A DNA stretch of 7,238 bases from Thermoplasmata archaeon (lineage in GTDB: Archaea; Thermoplasmatota; Thermoplasmata; Thermoplasmatales; Thermoplasmataceae): positions 1 to 7,238 of the forward strand of contig JAKBGP010000101.1 in assembly GCA_021833045.1 (NCBI GenBank). Direction: 5' to 3'. Numbering within the stretch: position 1 is the stretch's first letter; each line of letters begins with the position of its first letter. The notes under the pieces are model-generated. The model did not search any database. It was not told where the DNA came from and saw nothing but the letters and a program-made list of their open reading frames with translations. The translations under genes and the position numbers were made by a program. Shown here one piece after another: positions 1 through 6,570 of this stretch.

Positions 1-227
1 CCTACAAACTTGCCAGAACTCTACACCTTGGAGAATTGTCAGAGGTATACCTTCCATCAGCAGAGATTGATGATCTGAGATCAATGACAAGATATAGGAA
101 ATCCATAGGAGAGGAGATCACCATGCTAAAGAATAGAATACATGCAACTCTCACAAGGCATGGCATATCCATACCGGCAGCAGATATATTCGGGAAAAGA
201 GGCCTCAGGATTTTACAGGGTGTTTGA
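1..227 (+). pseudogene. IS110-family transposase fragment, truncated at both ends
   Basis: The reading frame is open from base 3, so the apparent TTG start at 36 is not a true start; the protein enters from beyond the left edge. The first residues read YKLARTLHLGELSEVYLPS, followed by LRSMTRYR and LKNRIHATLTRHGI. This is the usual pattern of the N-terminal DEDD nuclease half of IS110-family transposases, just after its DA-Y-K-L-A motif. Family members are about 300-420 residues and carry a C-terminal Tnp_20 domain with a conserved serine; here the frame stops at 227 soon after FGKRGLRILQG, so that domain is absent. It is therefore a dead remnant. Similarity seems to end near base 218, and unrelated sequence follows in another frame. 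The family assignment comes from motif recognition only. It is probably not expressed as a functional enzyme. Confidence 0.8.
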
Positions 228-369
228 CTATACTCTAATTTTCAATGGAGACAAATCGCTGAAATACTTCTACAAACTGAATAGAATTTCTGAGATTGTT
301 AACCAGCTCCCTGACAATTCATCAGTTATTCAAGTGATTGAAGAGATTCTTGGGCTGAACCTTTTTTAA
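219..369 (+). other. Unassigned reading-frame tail after the transposase fragment
   Basis: Directly after the point where IS110 similarity is lost, a different frame stays open to a TAA at 367-369 inside a T-rich run. It encodes a plausible-looking tail that includes KSLKYFYKLNRISEIVNQL and ends EEILGLNLF. I do not recognise a family. It could be the 3' end of another disrupted gene or mobile element joined to the transposase fragment, or a chance open frame. Its last part overlaps the 3' end of the minus-strand membrane gene by 44 bases, so at least one of the two ends is likely not ancestral. No start codon or ribosome binding site of its own is visible at the junction. Confidence 0.25.
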
Positions 370-952
370 TGTAGCTAAAGATGACATACACATAAACAAT
401 TAGGAATATGATAATTGCGGGCAATATGCCTATGCTTATTTCTGGGCCATAGACAAGAAGAAATGTAATTCCACAAGATATTAGGAACGTTAGAAATGCA
501 ATAGTATCAATGTTGTTAGAAAATTTACCCATTTGTTCATACACTTCATCCATATCATATCCTGCTTTCTCCAATGGCAGCATTATTTTAGAAATGGTTT
601 CAGTAACAATCGAGAAAACAATAAATACTTCAAGAAATATGAATAGAAACGCAAATAAGAGAATATTCTGGTATTTTAAAGAAATAAAGTAAGGTAATGG
701 AGAGTAGATAAAACCAGATGACAGAACCAATGCTATTATTGGTGGAATCGGAATTATAAACTTTGTAATTGAAAACAAATCAGGCTCCTTAGCATTATTT
801 TTTGATTTAACCTCGAGAATTGAGATCAGTGAAAGAATTGCTGTTAAGATAAAAAGAATGGTTCCTATGCCGGAATATGAAAATAAGTAGAATGCTGCCA
901 GGAAAGTTCCTATAAAAAACAAAGAAATACCGGAATTAAAATTTTTTGCCAT
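326..952 (-). CDS. Polytopic membrane protein, last gene of the MoxR operon
   Basis: The protein has 208 residues and about six hydrophobic spans, roughly at 8-26, 29-47, 64-83, 96-117, 149-168 and 174-194. A polar, acidic loop at 119-148 (containing EKAGYDMDEVYEQMGKF) lies between spans four and five, and the tail is short and charged. No enzyme motif is visible and I do not recognise the family. An ATG at 958 could add two residues. I chose the ATG at 952 because the GGGGTGG ribosome binding site at 965-959 sits 6 bases ahead of it but abuts the 958 ATG. The DUF58 stop and this start share a base (TAATG), a classic coupled junction. Its place at the end of the operon suggests a membrane partner of the MoxR/DUF58 pair. 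The far C-terminus overlaps remnant sequence on the other strand. Confidence 0.85.
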   Translation of the reverse strand: MAKNFNSGISLFFIGTFLAAFYLFSYSGIGTILFILTAILSLISILEVKSKNNAKEPDLFSITKFIIPIPPIIALVLSSGFIYSPLPYFISLKYQNILLFAFLFIFLEVFIVFSIVTETISKIMLPLEKAGYDMDEVYEQMGKFSNNIDTIAFLTFLISCGITFLLVYGPEISIGILPAIIIFLIVYVYVIFSYIKKGSAQESLQSLE

Positions 953-2235
953 TACCATCCACCCCTTATGGCAATTTCATATGCGGCCTTCCCTAGATTT
1001 TCAGTTACAGGGTCCCATGTTACAGCTCCCTGTATCAATTTTTTTCCTTTAACCTTCTTTGAAAACAATCCAACGATTCTTGGATCTACTCTTTTTGCAA
1101 CTATCGACTCTGCCTTGATGTCCACAACAACAACACGGGCCCCAAGTCTGAACAGTTTATGTACAACATCACTAATTTGCTCGGTATTCCTAGGGCCTAG
1201 AGATGTAACCAATGTAACCTGTGGTTTTGTTTCCATTATAATTCTTGTGAATGTCTTGTCCAGAATATAGTTTTTCTGTATGAATCTACGATAGTCAATC
1301 CTGAGAAGTTTCTCCTTTATCCTGTTCGTAGTATCTCCACCGGATGAGGGAATTACATAATCATACTGCTTGACCGGCACTGATGTAAGGGGCCAGAAAC
1401 CGACGTTATAATTTTTTGAAATAAGGTAATTGACCCCTGACAGAATAAGTGATATGGAGTATTCCATCGGATTATCATAAGTGACCCCTCTACCCATTGA
1501 GCTCGACGTATCAAGCAGGAAAATAAAATTCTTCAGCCCCTCCCTCTCATATTGATTGACCATGATCTTACCACTGTTAGATAGTTTTGCAGAACTTTTC
1601 CAGTTTATTGTCTTGAAAGGATCTCCCGGAACAAATTCCCTTATCATATCAAACTCATTGGTAATGGGCCCCAATCTGGTTATGGCATACCTTGGTGTAA
1701 TCAGTTTGCTTTTTATTTGAAACTGGCTTTTTTTCAGCACTTTAATTAGAGGAAGGACAACGATGCTTGCGTTCACATGTTCGTTTATTAATTTTCTATT
1801 CTTTCTTCCAAACAGAGGTGAATATTCAATGTTGATATCAGTAAATTTATAAATCCCCCTTTTGATTGCCCTCACTCTGTAGCTATATTCTCTGTTCACG
1901 GCCTTTGATCCTTTGTACAATACGTGAACATTAGTTCCGTCGACAATTTCCATCTCACGAAAGGTTGGCATATCCAAGTTGATCAAACCCATGCCTCTTT
2001 TACAATTGACTGTTACAGAAATATTCAGTTCATCTCCAACCTTTGCCCTTGATGGGAGTGAATATCCAATTTCTATCTCAGGTTTAATTTCCTGCAGAGC
2101 AATAAATGCAAACAGAATAACAGGAAAGAATAAGGCAGCAAAGATAGTTTTTACTTCTGATATAACTCCTGCAAGTACTATTAAGGAAGAAAGAAAGACG
2201 AGGATAAAATTCTGTTTATGCCATGAAGTAATCAA
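952..2235 (-). CDS. DUF58 family protein with von Willebrand A-type domain
   Basis: This 427-residue protein has two adjacent N-terminal membrane spans (about 9-27 and 30-47), then a beta-rich segment (about 50-160), the DUF58 signature, and a VWA-like domain. The DUF58 core is clear at 199-213 (REFVPGDPFKTINWK) and is followed by KLSNSGKIMVNQYE. The first MIDAS metal-site motif is intact as DTSSS at 242-246. The position where the family usually has an aspartate in a strand ending S-D reads LVTSLGPR near 342-349, so the third MIDAS ligand seems to be lost. DUF58 proteins are regular partners of MoxR ATPases; the two genes here are 6 bases apart. The start is a TTG: it is the first possible start after the in-frame MoxR stop, and a GTGAT site (2245-2241) overlapping that stop is 5 bases away. 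The domains probably face the cytoplasm, although topology is uncertain. Confidence 0.95.
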   Translation of the reverse strand: MITSWHKQNFILVFLSSLIVLAGVISEVKTIFAALFFPVILFAFIALQEIKPEIEIGYSLPSRAKVGDELNISVTVNCKRGMGLINLDMPTFREMEIVDGTNVHVLYKGSKAVNREYSYRVRAIKRGIYKFTDINIEYSPLFGRKNRKLINEHVNASIVVLPLIKVLKKSQFQIKSKLITPRYAITRLGPITNEFDMIREFVPGDPFKTINWKSSAKLSNSGKIMVNQYEREGLKNFIFLLDTSSSMGRGVTYDNPMEYSISLILSGVNYLISKNYNVGFWPLTSVPVKQYDYVIPSSGGDTTNRIKEKLLRIDYRRFIQKNYILDKTFTRIIMETKPQVTLVTSLGPRNTEQISDVVHKLFRLGARVVVVDIKAESIVAKRVDPRIVGLFSKKVKGKKLIQGAVTWDPVTENLGKAAYEIAIRGGW

Positions 2236-2241
2236 GACGTA

Positions 2242-3204
2242 TCACTTTGGTACAGGTTCTTTCTCAAGGTAGCTTTTTACAATATCTTCCGGCTGAACCT
2301 CATCCATTACGTCTTCCGGGTTAAGCACTATCCTGTGAGCGAGACAGGAAATAGCCACCGCCTTCACATCATCAGGAGTGACATAGTCTCTTCCATTTAC
2401 CATTGCATAAGCTTTTGATATTCTCAGGAGGGAGATTATACCTCTAGGGCTGGGCCCAGCTAATACTCTTTTGTCTATCCTAATCTTACTGAAAGAGGAA
2501 ATGTACTTCATGACTGCATCATCTACGAACACAAGTTCTGCAAGATCCCTGAGCTGTAAAAGTGTTTGCGCATCGACAACAACCTTTGCCATATTTGTTG
2601 GGTCATTCCCTTTCCATTCAGTTCTCCTTTTCAATATTTCAATATCATCTTCAGGGTATCCGAAGGAAATTCTCATCATGAATCTATCCATTTGTGCCTC
2701 AGGAAGGGGATATGTACCTTCGAACTCAATAGGATTCTGAGTTGCAATCACTATGAATGGCATTGGAAGTTTCATTGTATCACCTTCGATGGTTGCCTGT
2801 GCCTCCTCCATGGACTCAAGCAAGGCAGCCTGTGTTTTAGGGGGGGCCCTGTTAATTTCATCCGCAAGAAGTAAGTTGGTAAATATAGGTCCTTTCATGA
2901 GTTCAAATTCACCTATGGATGTTCTCCATATTTTTGTGCCCGTTATATCACTCGGAAGCAAATCTGGAGTAAATTGTATTCTCCTAAATCCTATTCCAAG
3001 GACGGAAGAGAACAGTTTTGCTACGAATGTCTTACCAATTCCGGGGTTATCCTGTAATAATATATGTCCTGATGCACAGATGGAAGCAAGTATCTTCTTA
3101 AGTATCTCCCTGTCACCTACAAAATATTTAGAAATTTCATCCATTATTTCCCCTGTAATTTTTTGGCTTTCTTTAAACTTTATTTCAAGAGTTTCATTAT
3201 TCAT
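2242..3204 (-). CDS. MoxR-family AAA+ ATPase
   Basis: The 320-residue length is typical for MoxR. All core motifs are present. Walker A is at 52-59 (DNPGIGKT) and Walker B at 111-116 (LLLADE), followed by the family hallmark NRAPPKTQAALLESMEE (118-134). Sensor 1 lies in ATQNPIEFEGTYPLPEAQMD (154-173) and the sensor 2 arginine in GPSPRG (250-255), with a C-terminal helical lid after it. MoxR proteins are cytoplasmic ATP-driven chaperone-like enzymes that remodel or activate partner complexes together with VWA-domain proteins; the adjacent DUF58 protein is the obvious partner. The start is an ATG with a good AGGTGA ribosome binding site at 3214-3209, 4 bases upstream. That site overlaps the stop codon of the preceding membrane gene, so translation is probably coupled. 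The substrate is unknown. Confidence 0.97.
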   Translation of the reverse strand: MNNETLEIKFKESQKITGEIMDEISKYFVGDREILKKILASICASGHILLQDNPGIGKTFVAKLFSSVLGIGFRRIQFTPDLLPSDITGTKIWRTSIGEFELMKGPIFTNLLLADEINRAPPKTQAALLESMEEAQATIEGDTMKLPMPFIVIATQNPIEFEGTYPLPEAQMDRFMMRISFGYPEDDIEILKRRTEWKGNDPTNMAKVVVDAQTLLQLRDLAELVFVDDAVMKYISSFSKIRIDKRVLAGPSPRGIISLLRISKAYAMVNGRDYVTPDDVKAVAISCLAHRIVLNPEDVMDEVQPEDIVKSYLEKEPVPK

Positions 3205-3213
3205 TGTTTCACC

Positions 3214-4314
3214 TTATATGTTCAATGTTTTAAATATTCTGCTTATAATCTCAGACCTTTTTCTTACTTCCCATGATACATTAGAATTTTTTCCATAAAT
3301 TCCAATTAGCAATGAAGATGGAACCTTATAGATTATCAAAGGTTTCAGCTTTTCTTCAATTTCTTCTGTATTATGCCCATTTTCTGCAAGGTAAGTTGTT
3401 AAATTAATCAAGAGGCTTTCTTTTATTCCGTATTTTTCAAAGTTTTGAATGGATTTTGCAAAATCATTAACTATGTCAATGGAGGTTAACCCTACAGTCC
3501 TGTCAAATTTTTTAAAGTTCGTAATGGCATGTTTTTCCATCGTTTCTTCAAGTGAATTATAAATAGTTTTCAGTGCATCTAAAATTACATATACTATTGA
3601 AAAGAATATAATCAGGATAAATAAAATTTTCAATATTCCTGAAAAGTAATTGTAAAGTTCAATTGAGATCCCATCTACAAAAGCAAGGAAACCGTAAGAC
3701 TTAGTATTGATGCTAATGTATGAACAAATTAATGAAATTCTCTTTTTGTTAGAATCAATTCCAAGATAAGCAAGACCAGAAATCAAAGTTATTACAGACA
3801 GTATAAGCAAAACATTAGCAAATATATCGATAAAAAAATTATATGCGAAGATAAGGGGCAATTCAAAATAAAGAAAAACCATGAGTATTGAAACAAAAAC
3901 CATTTCAATAGTTTTAAAATATACAGATTTAACACTATAATTTTCCATAGTGGTCCTGATGGAATTGAAACCTATGATGATTGAGAGGAGAGTTATGAAA
4001 TATGTGATAGAAAGGATATAAGCATTAGAAATGAACTTTATAGTGGAAAGAAGTGACGGAAGAACAATGAAGATAGAACCGGACGGTATGAAAATTCTTC
4101 TAACAACCATTGTGCCAATGTATCTGTCTTTGTTGTCAAGCCATATTGAAAGGGGGAGCAGAAGCGTTATGAAAATAATAATAATAAGAATGAAATTAAA
4201 AAAAGAGAAAATGTCAGTTAATAGCGTAATAAATGTGACTATTGCTACGATAAAATACTTCAATAGTTTAGGTTTTGTTTCGGACATGTATATATTTGGT
4301 TTACTTTCTTCCAT
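3214..4314 (-). CDS. Polytopic membrane protein with cytoplasmic-type C-terminal domain, MoxR operon
   Basis: The protein has 366 residues. Roughly seven hydrophobic spans are visible near 18-36, 39-58, 74-93, 98-116, 135-154, 157-185 (long, perhaps two) and 221-245. The last 120 residues (247-366) are soluble, charged and probably helical, including NFEKYGIKESLLINLTTYLA and a run of acidic residues NTEEIEEKLK. I do not recognise a family. The ATG lies inside the last codons of the preceding DUF4129-like gene (14-base overlap), and the ribosome binding site is weak. An in-frame ATG at 4287 would remove nine residues but has no better site. Its place between the DUF4129-like gene and moxR suggests the C-terminal domain could be a docking surface for the ATPase; that is inference from position alone. 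Confidence 0.87.
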   Translation of the reverse strand: MEESKPNIYMSETKPKLLKYFIVAIVTFITLLTDIFSFFNFILIIIIFITLLLPLSIWLDNKDRYIGTMVVRRIFIPSGSIFIVLPSLLSTIKFISNAYILSITYFITLLSIIIGFNSIRTTMENYSVKSVYFKTIEMVFVSILMVFLYFELPLIFAYNFFIDIFANVLLILSVITLISGLAYLGIDSNKKRISLICSYISINTKSYGFLAFVDGISIELYNYFSGILKILFILIIFFSIVYVILDALKTIYNSLEETMEKHAITNFKKFDRTVGLTSIDIVNDFAKSIQNFEKYGIKESLLINLTTYLAENGHNTEEIEEKLKPLIIYKVPSSLLIGIYGKNSNVSWEVRKRSEIISRIFKTLNI

Positions 4315-5458
4315 TATTCATAACCATCCATGCAATGTAAGGTTTTTTAAGATCACTCTTTACGCTTCTTAGAAACGTTTCGTATTCTTCTCTGCTTATG
4401 CTTTTTTTCCCATAGTAAACTCTATCAAAAGTCAACAATGCTTTGTCAAGTCTTCGATCAGTAGCGAAAATTTCACCAATTTCATTCATGTTATATATTT
4501 CCCTCAATGTGTATGAATTTGTTTTTCTAGCAAATTCTTCAGGTATGTTGACAATCGTGGTATCCCTAACATGTTCTTGATAATTAACTCCCAAAATTTT
4601 CAGTTTCTGGCTATTGTGATCACCAACAGCAGAAATCATGTTAGATCCAAATTTAAGCTTTAGTACGTCAGATTCAATAATTTCATCATTCAATTTCAGG
4701 ATAGTACCTTTGTCTCTGTCTATTTCCAGATTATTATGTATATCCCATGTAAGTGGCAGATCTGATGCAATATGAGGTCTTATAATTCCTTCACCTCCCC
4801 ACCCTTCGAAAGGTATTTTTTCAATTTCAAAATTAAATAAAGCTTTCTGATCATCACTAATTTCCCCAAATTGCATTTCTTCCTTAAGAGGTTTATAAAG
4901 AGCATTATCAGTATCTACCTTCTTTCTTACTTCTTTATTGGTTTTTCCACGTTTCGTTTTTGTATGTTTACGAAGAACGACGAAAACCATAAAAGCACCA
5001 AGGATAGAAAAAAGGATAATCAGAAAATTAGTGTCGATAATTATAGGTATAATTTTGGTCATGGCGCTTTTGGTTGAGGACGATGATCCTCCTCCACTAA
5101 ATGTTTTTTGAGACAATTCATTGAATAAATTAATTCCAGGCAATTGAATTGTTGGAATCCAGAAATTCGGGAAAGGTATGATCAACTTTGGAAATTGTAA
5201 AAAATCAAGGTTGAAATTAAAAGTAGGTAAATTAAAATTGAACGATTGAGAGCCTAAGATCCCTCCTCCAGTGCCAGAACCTGAACCAATAGAACCACCA
5301 TTCCCATTATTTGCAGATCCACCACTGTTTCCAGAGGTGCCTGAATTTGAACTTGAGCCAGAAGGCTTAATGTTGTTAATGGTGGATAAAGAAGAAATTA
5401 GAAGCCATGTAACAATAACCATGGCAATGATAGATAAAATCAATTGTTTTCTCTTCAC
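4301..5458 (-). CDS. Membrane-anchored protein with DUF4129-like C-terminus and Gly/Ser/Asn-rich outer segment
   Basis: This 385-residue protein starts with a signal or anchor span (about 6-25). A Gly/Ser/Asn-rich linker (32-70) and an aromatic, proline-containing stretch with the repeat FNFNLPTFNFNL (73-84) follow, running to about 112. After a second short linker (SGGGSSSS, 121-128) comes a membrane span (about 137-162), a Lys/Arg-rich stop-transfer stretch (163-180) and a cytoplasmic part. That part has a beta-rich section (about 208-310) and ends in a DUF4129-like helical pair, DKALLTFDRVYYGKKSISRE then EYETFLRSVKSDL (338-370). The order span-outer loop-span-DUF4129 is common in proteins beside moxR and DUF58, often with a transglutaminase domain that is missing here. 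The start is GTG at 5458 with no ribosome binding site; a TATA box about 26 bases upstream suggests a leaderless mRNA. An upstream small ORF ends across this start (GTGA). Confidence 0.85.
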   Translation of the reverse strand: MKRKQLILSIIAMVIVTWLLISSLSTINNIKPSGSSSNSGTSGNSGGSANNGNGGSIGSGSGTGGGILGSQSFNFNLPTFNFNLDFLQFPKLIIPFPNFWIPTIQLPGINLFNELSQKTFSGGGSSSSTKSAMTKIIPIIIDTNFLIILFSILGAFMVFVVLRKHTKTKRGKTNKEVRKKVDTDNALYKPLKEEMQFGEISDDQKALFNFEIEKIPFEGWGGEGIIRPHIASDLPLTWDIHNNLEIDRDKGTILKLNDEIIESDVLKLKFGSNMISAVGDHNSQKLKILGVNYQEHVRDTTIVNIPEEFARKTNSYTLREIYNMNEIGEIFATDRRLDKALLTFDRVYYGKKSISREEYETFLRSVKSDLKKPYIAWMVMNNGRK

Positions 5459-5613
5459 AATTTATTAATTGAATTTCGATATTTATAATCTTTGTTTATC
5501 CCCTCTACATCCTTGTTTTCTGAATGGATAAAAAAATCCTGCTTTATAGATTGGCGAATCGTAGCCCACTCTTCTAGATATGCTCCATTGCAGAGATTTC
5601 TATAGGCATACAT
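5455..5613 (-). CDS. Possible small protein (52 residues) coupled to the DUF4129-like gene
   Basis: An ATG at 5613 opens a frame of 52 codons that ends TGA at 5457-5455, overlapping the GTG start of the next gene as GTGA, a common coupled arrangement. The product is soluble and charged, starting MYAYRNLCNGAYLEEWATIR and ending RNSINKL, with no membrane span and no family I recognise. By eye, bases 5500-5610 are less AT-rich than the flanks, as expected for coding sequence. A TATA-like GATAAAAT lies about 23 bases ahead of the ATG, which would allow leaderless translation; no ribosome binding site is seen. An in-frame stop sits four codons upstream (5625-5623). Against it: it is short, such an ORF can occur by chance, and a good TATA box for the next gene lies inside it. 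Confidence 0.4.
   Translation of the reverse strand: MYAYRNLCNGAYLEEWATIRQSIKQDFFIHSENKDVEGINKDYKYRNSINKL
5481..5496 (-). promoter_or_regulatory. Putative BRE/TATA promoter for the MoxR-DUF58 operon
   Basis: Read on the minus strand, an A-rich BRE-like AAAGAT (5494-5489) is followed by TTATAAAT (5488-5481). The centre of the TATA element is about 26-27 bases before the GTG at 5458. That is the normal archaeal distance to a transcription start, so transcription would begin at or next to the start codon. This agrees with the absence of a ribosome binding site there. The spacer is AT-rich, so other TATA-like matches exist. Confidence 0.5.
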
Positions 5614-5738
5614 TCCAGAATTTTATTTTCTGATTTTATCATTCAAATGTTGTATATGTTTAGTATTGTGTTAAAGTCAATATTTACCTGAAACTTCAAA
5701 GAATTTGTAGAATGGATCATAAAGGTGAAATTAAATAA

Positions 5739-5763
5739 TAACAGTTAACATCGTTTACTGTTA
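5739..5763. repeat. Inverted repeat in the divergent spacer, possible operator
   Basis: Perfect 7-base arms TAACAGT (5739-5745) and ACTGTTA (5757-5763) are separated by 11 bases, so the half-site centres are 18 bases apart, close to two helical turns. The site is about 85 bases ahead of the 5848 start and about 126 bases ahead of the small ORF start on the other strand. This spacing suits a dimeric DNA-binding protein. The stem is weak and no gene ends just upstream, so a terminator is unlikely. Arms of this length can arise by chance in AT-rich DNA. Confidence 0.3.
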
Positions 5764-5820
5764 AATTTTTGTCACATTCTATACACGTTTCATTTTAAAA
5801 GGTTGACTTGCTTAAATCAT

Positions 5821-5829
5821 TTTTAAATA
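5821..5829 (+). promoter_or_regulatory. Putative TATA box for the PH/GRAM-zinc ribbon gene
   Basis: TTTTAAATA is centred about 23 bases before the ATG at 5848, and no Shine-Dalgarno sequence lies between them. A leaderless transcript starting at or near the ATG fits. A second candidate, CTTAAATC at 5811-5818, is about 33 bases away and would give a short leader. Confidence 0.5.
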
Positions 5830-5847
5830 AAGCCATTTCATATTTTA

Positions 5848-6570
5848 ATGATAGAATTTGAAGCAACCATCAGGTTCAAACACAGGTTAAGGGATAAAAT
5901 AATAGACCGTTTTTCAATAACAAATATATATGCTGGGGAGTATTACTTATTTATGTTGGTTCTAGAACCAGATGAAAATGAATTGCTGCAGGAAGAATCT
6001 GTTATGATACAGAATGAAGCCAGAATTGAAGATGGCATAGTCCATATAACTAACAGGAGGATTGTTTATGAAAAGAAAGCAATTAAAAGGCTCCGGAGGG
6101 CTGAACCCGCAAAACTGTACATTGAAATACCAATGTATGAAATTCTTAATGTTTCGTCAGCCGTTCCAAAGATGAGTCTTCTCACTAAAAAGAAATTAAG
6201 CGTCGAGTTTAGAGATAAAGGAGATATCAAGATGGTTGAGTTTGAATTGAAACGCCCTGACAGCATCGTTGAAACAATTAAAAATTGGGCCACTACATCC
6301 AAGAGAATTCATGAAACACAACTTAAGGAAGAGGATCAGGAAAAATATCGCAGAGAACTTGAAATGGCAAAAGCAAAGGCAAATAAAAGCAACATAAACA
6401 TGATAAATCTTGGAAACTCCAAAGGTTCTGGAGGGGATAAGGTAGAAAATACAGACACAGGAAAGAATTTGCCTAAACCTACAGAAGTTGTTGAATCTTG
6501 CCCAGAATGTGGAGCTTACATGCCAGAAGACAGTAAATATTGTCCACAATGCGGTTTTAAAATATCATGA
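5848..6570 (+). CDS. PH/GRAM-like domain protein with C-terminal zinc ribbon
   Basis: This 240-residue protein has no signal peptide or membrane span and is probably cytoplasmic. Residues about 45-147 form a GRAM/bacterial-PH-like beta fold. The clues are DGIVHITNRRIVYE (62-75), the typical 'G-x-L-x-x-T-N-x-R-I-V' strand pair, then YIEIPMYEILNVS (91-103), LSVEF, MVEFELKRPD and a closing helix IVETIKNW (139-146). A charged helical segment (about 155-180) and a flexible linker lead to a zinc ribbon, with Cys218, Cys221, Cys232 and Cys235 in CPECG and CPQCG. Such modules usually bind membranes, lipids or proteins rather than catalyse a reaction. It is transcribed divergently from the MoxR operon and could share its control region. 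The ATG is chosen from the first in-frame position after the TATA box. Confidence 0.9.
   Translation: MIEFEATIRFKHRLRDKIIDRFSITNIYAGEYYLFMLVLEPDENELLQEESVMIQNEARIEDGIVHITNRRIVYEKKAIKRLRRAEPAKLYIEIPMYEILNVSSAVPKMSLLTKKKLSVEFRDKGDIKMVEFELKRPDSIVETIKNWATTSKRIHETQLKEEDQEKYRRELEMAKAKANKSNINMINLGNSKGSGGDKVENTDTGKNLPKPTEVVESCPECGAYMPEDSKYCPQCGFKIS

Larger units (their letters stand above)
5614..5847. other. Divergent intergenic spacer
   Basis: This AT-rich spacer separates the minus-strand operon from the + strand zinc-ribbon gene. Apart from the inverted repeat at 5739-5763 and promoter-like elements at its two ends, I see no tRNA, structured RNA or convincing ORF. A ribosome-binding-like AAAGGTGA at 5721-5728 on the + strand has no usable start codon at a sensible distance. 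Confidence 0.5.

Noticed and set aside
3028..3051. MoxR Walker A has aspartate where many P-loops have the first glycine (DNPGIGKT).
   Set aside because: Many MoxR proteins have D-x-PG-x-GKT here, and the essential GKT is intact, so this is not a sign of inactivity.
2753..3298. Long + strand ORF of 181 codons opposite moxR.
   Set aside because: It lies antisense to a clear AAA+ ATPase with all motifs intact and has no recognisable protein pattern; it is a shadow frame.
5207..5365. Repetitive DNA in the Gly/Ser/Asn region as a possible tandem repeat or CRISPR-like array.
   Set aside because: The repetition is at the protein level (low-complexity linker); there are no regular repeat units with unique spacers.
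5524..5607. Coding-looking + strand frame (reads FIDWRIVAHSSRYAPLQRFL).
   Set aside because: It is the opposite strand of the small ORF at 5455-5613, has no start in that frame and no binding site; the minus-strand frame has better context.
5739..5770. Inverted repeat followed by a short T run as a possible terminator on the + strand.
   Set aside because: The stem is only 7 bases and AT-rich, the loop is 11 bases, and no + strand gene ends upstream.
6196..6549. Minus-strand ORF of 117 codons opposite the zinc-ribbon gene.
   Set aside because: The + strand frame shows GRAM-like and CxxC motifs in order, so the minus-strand frame is a shadow.
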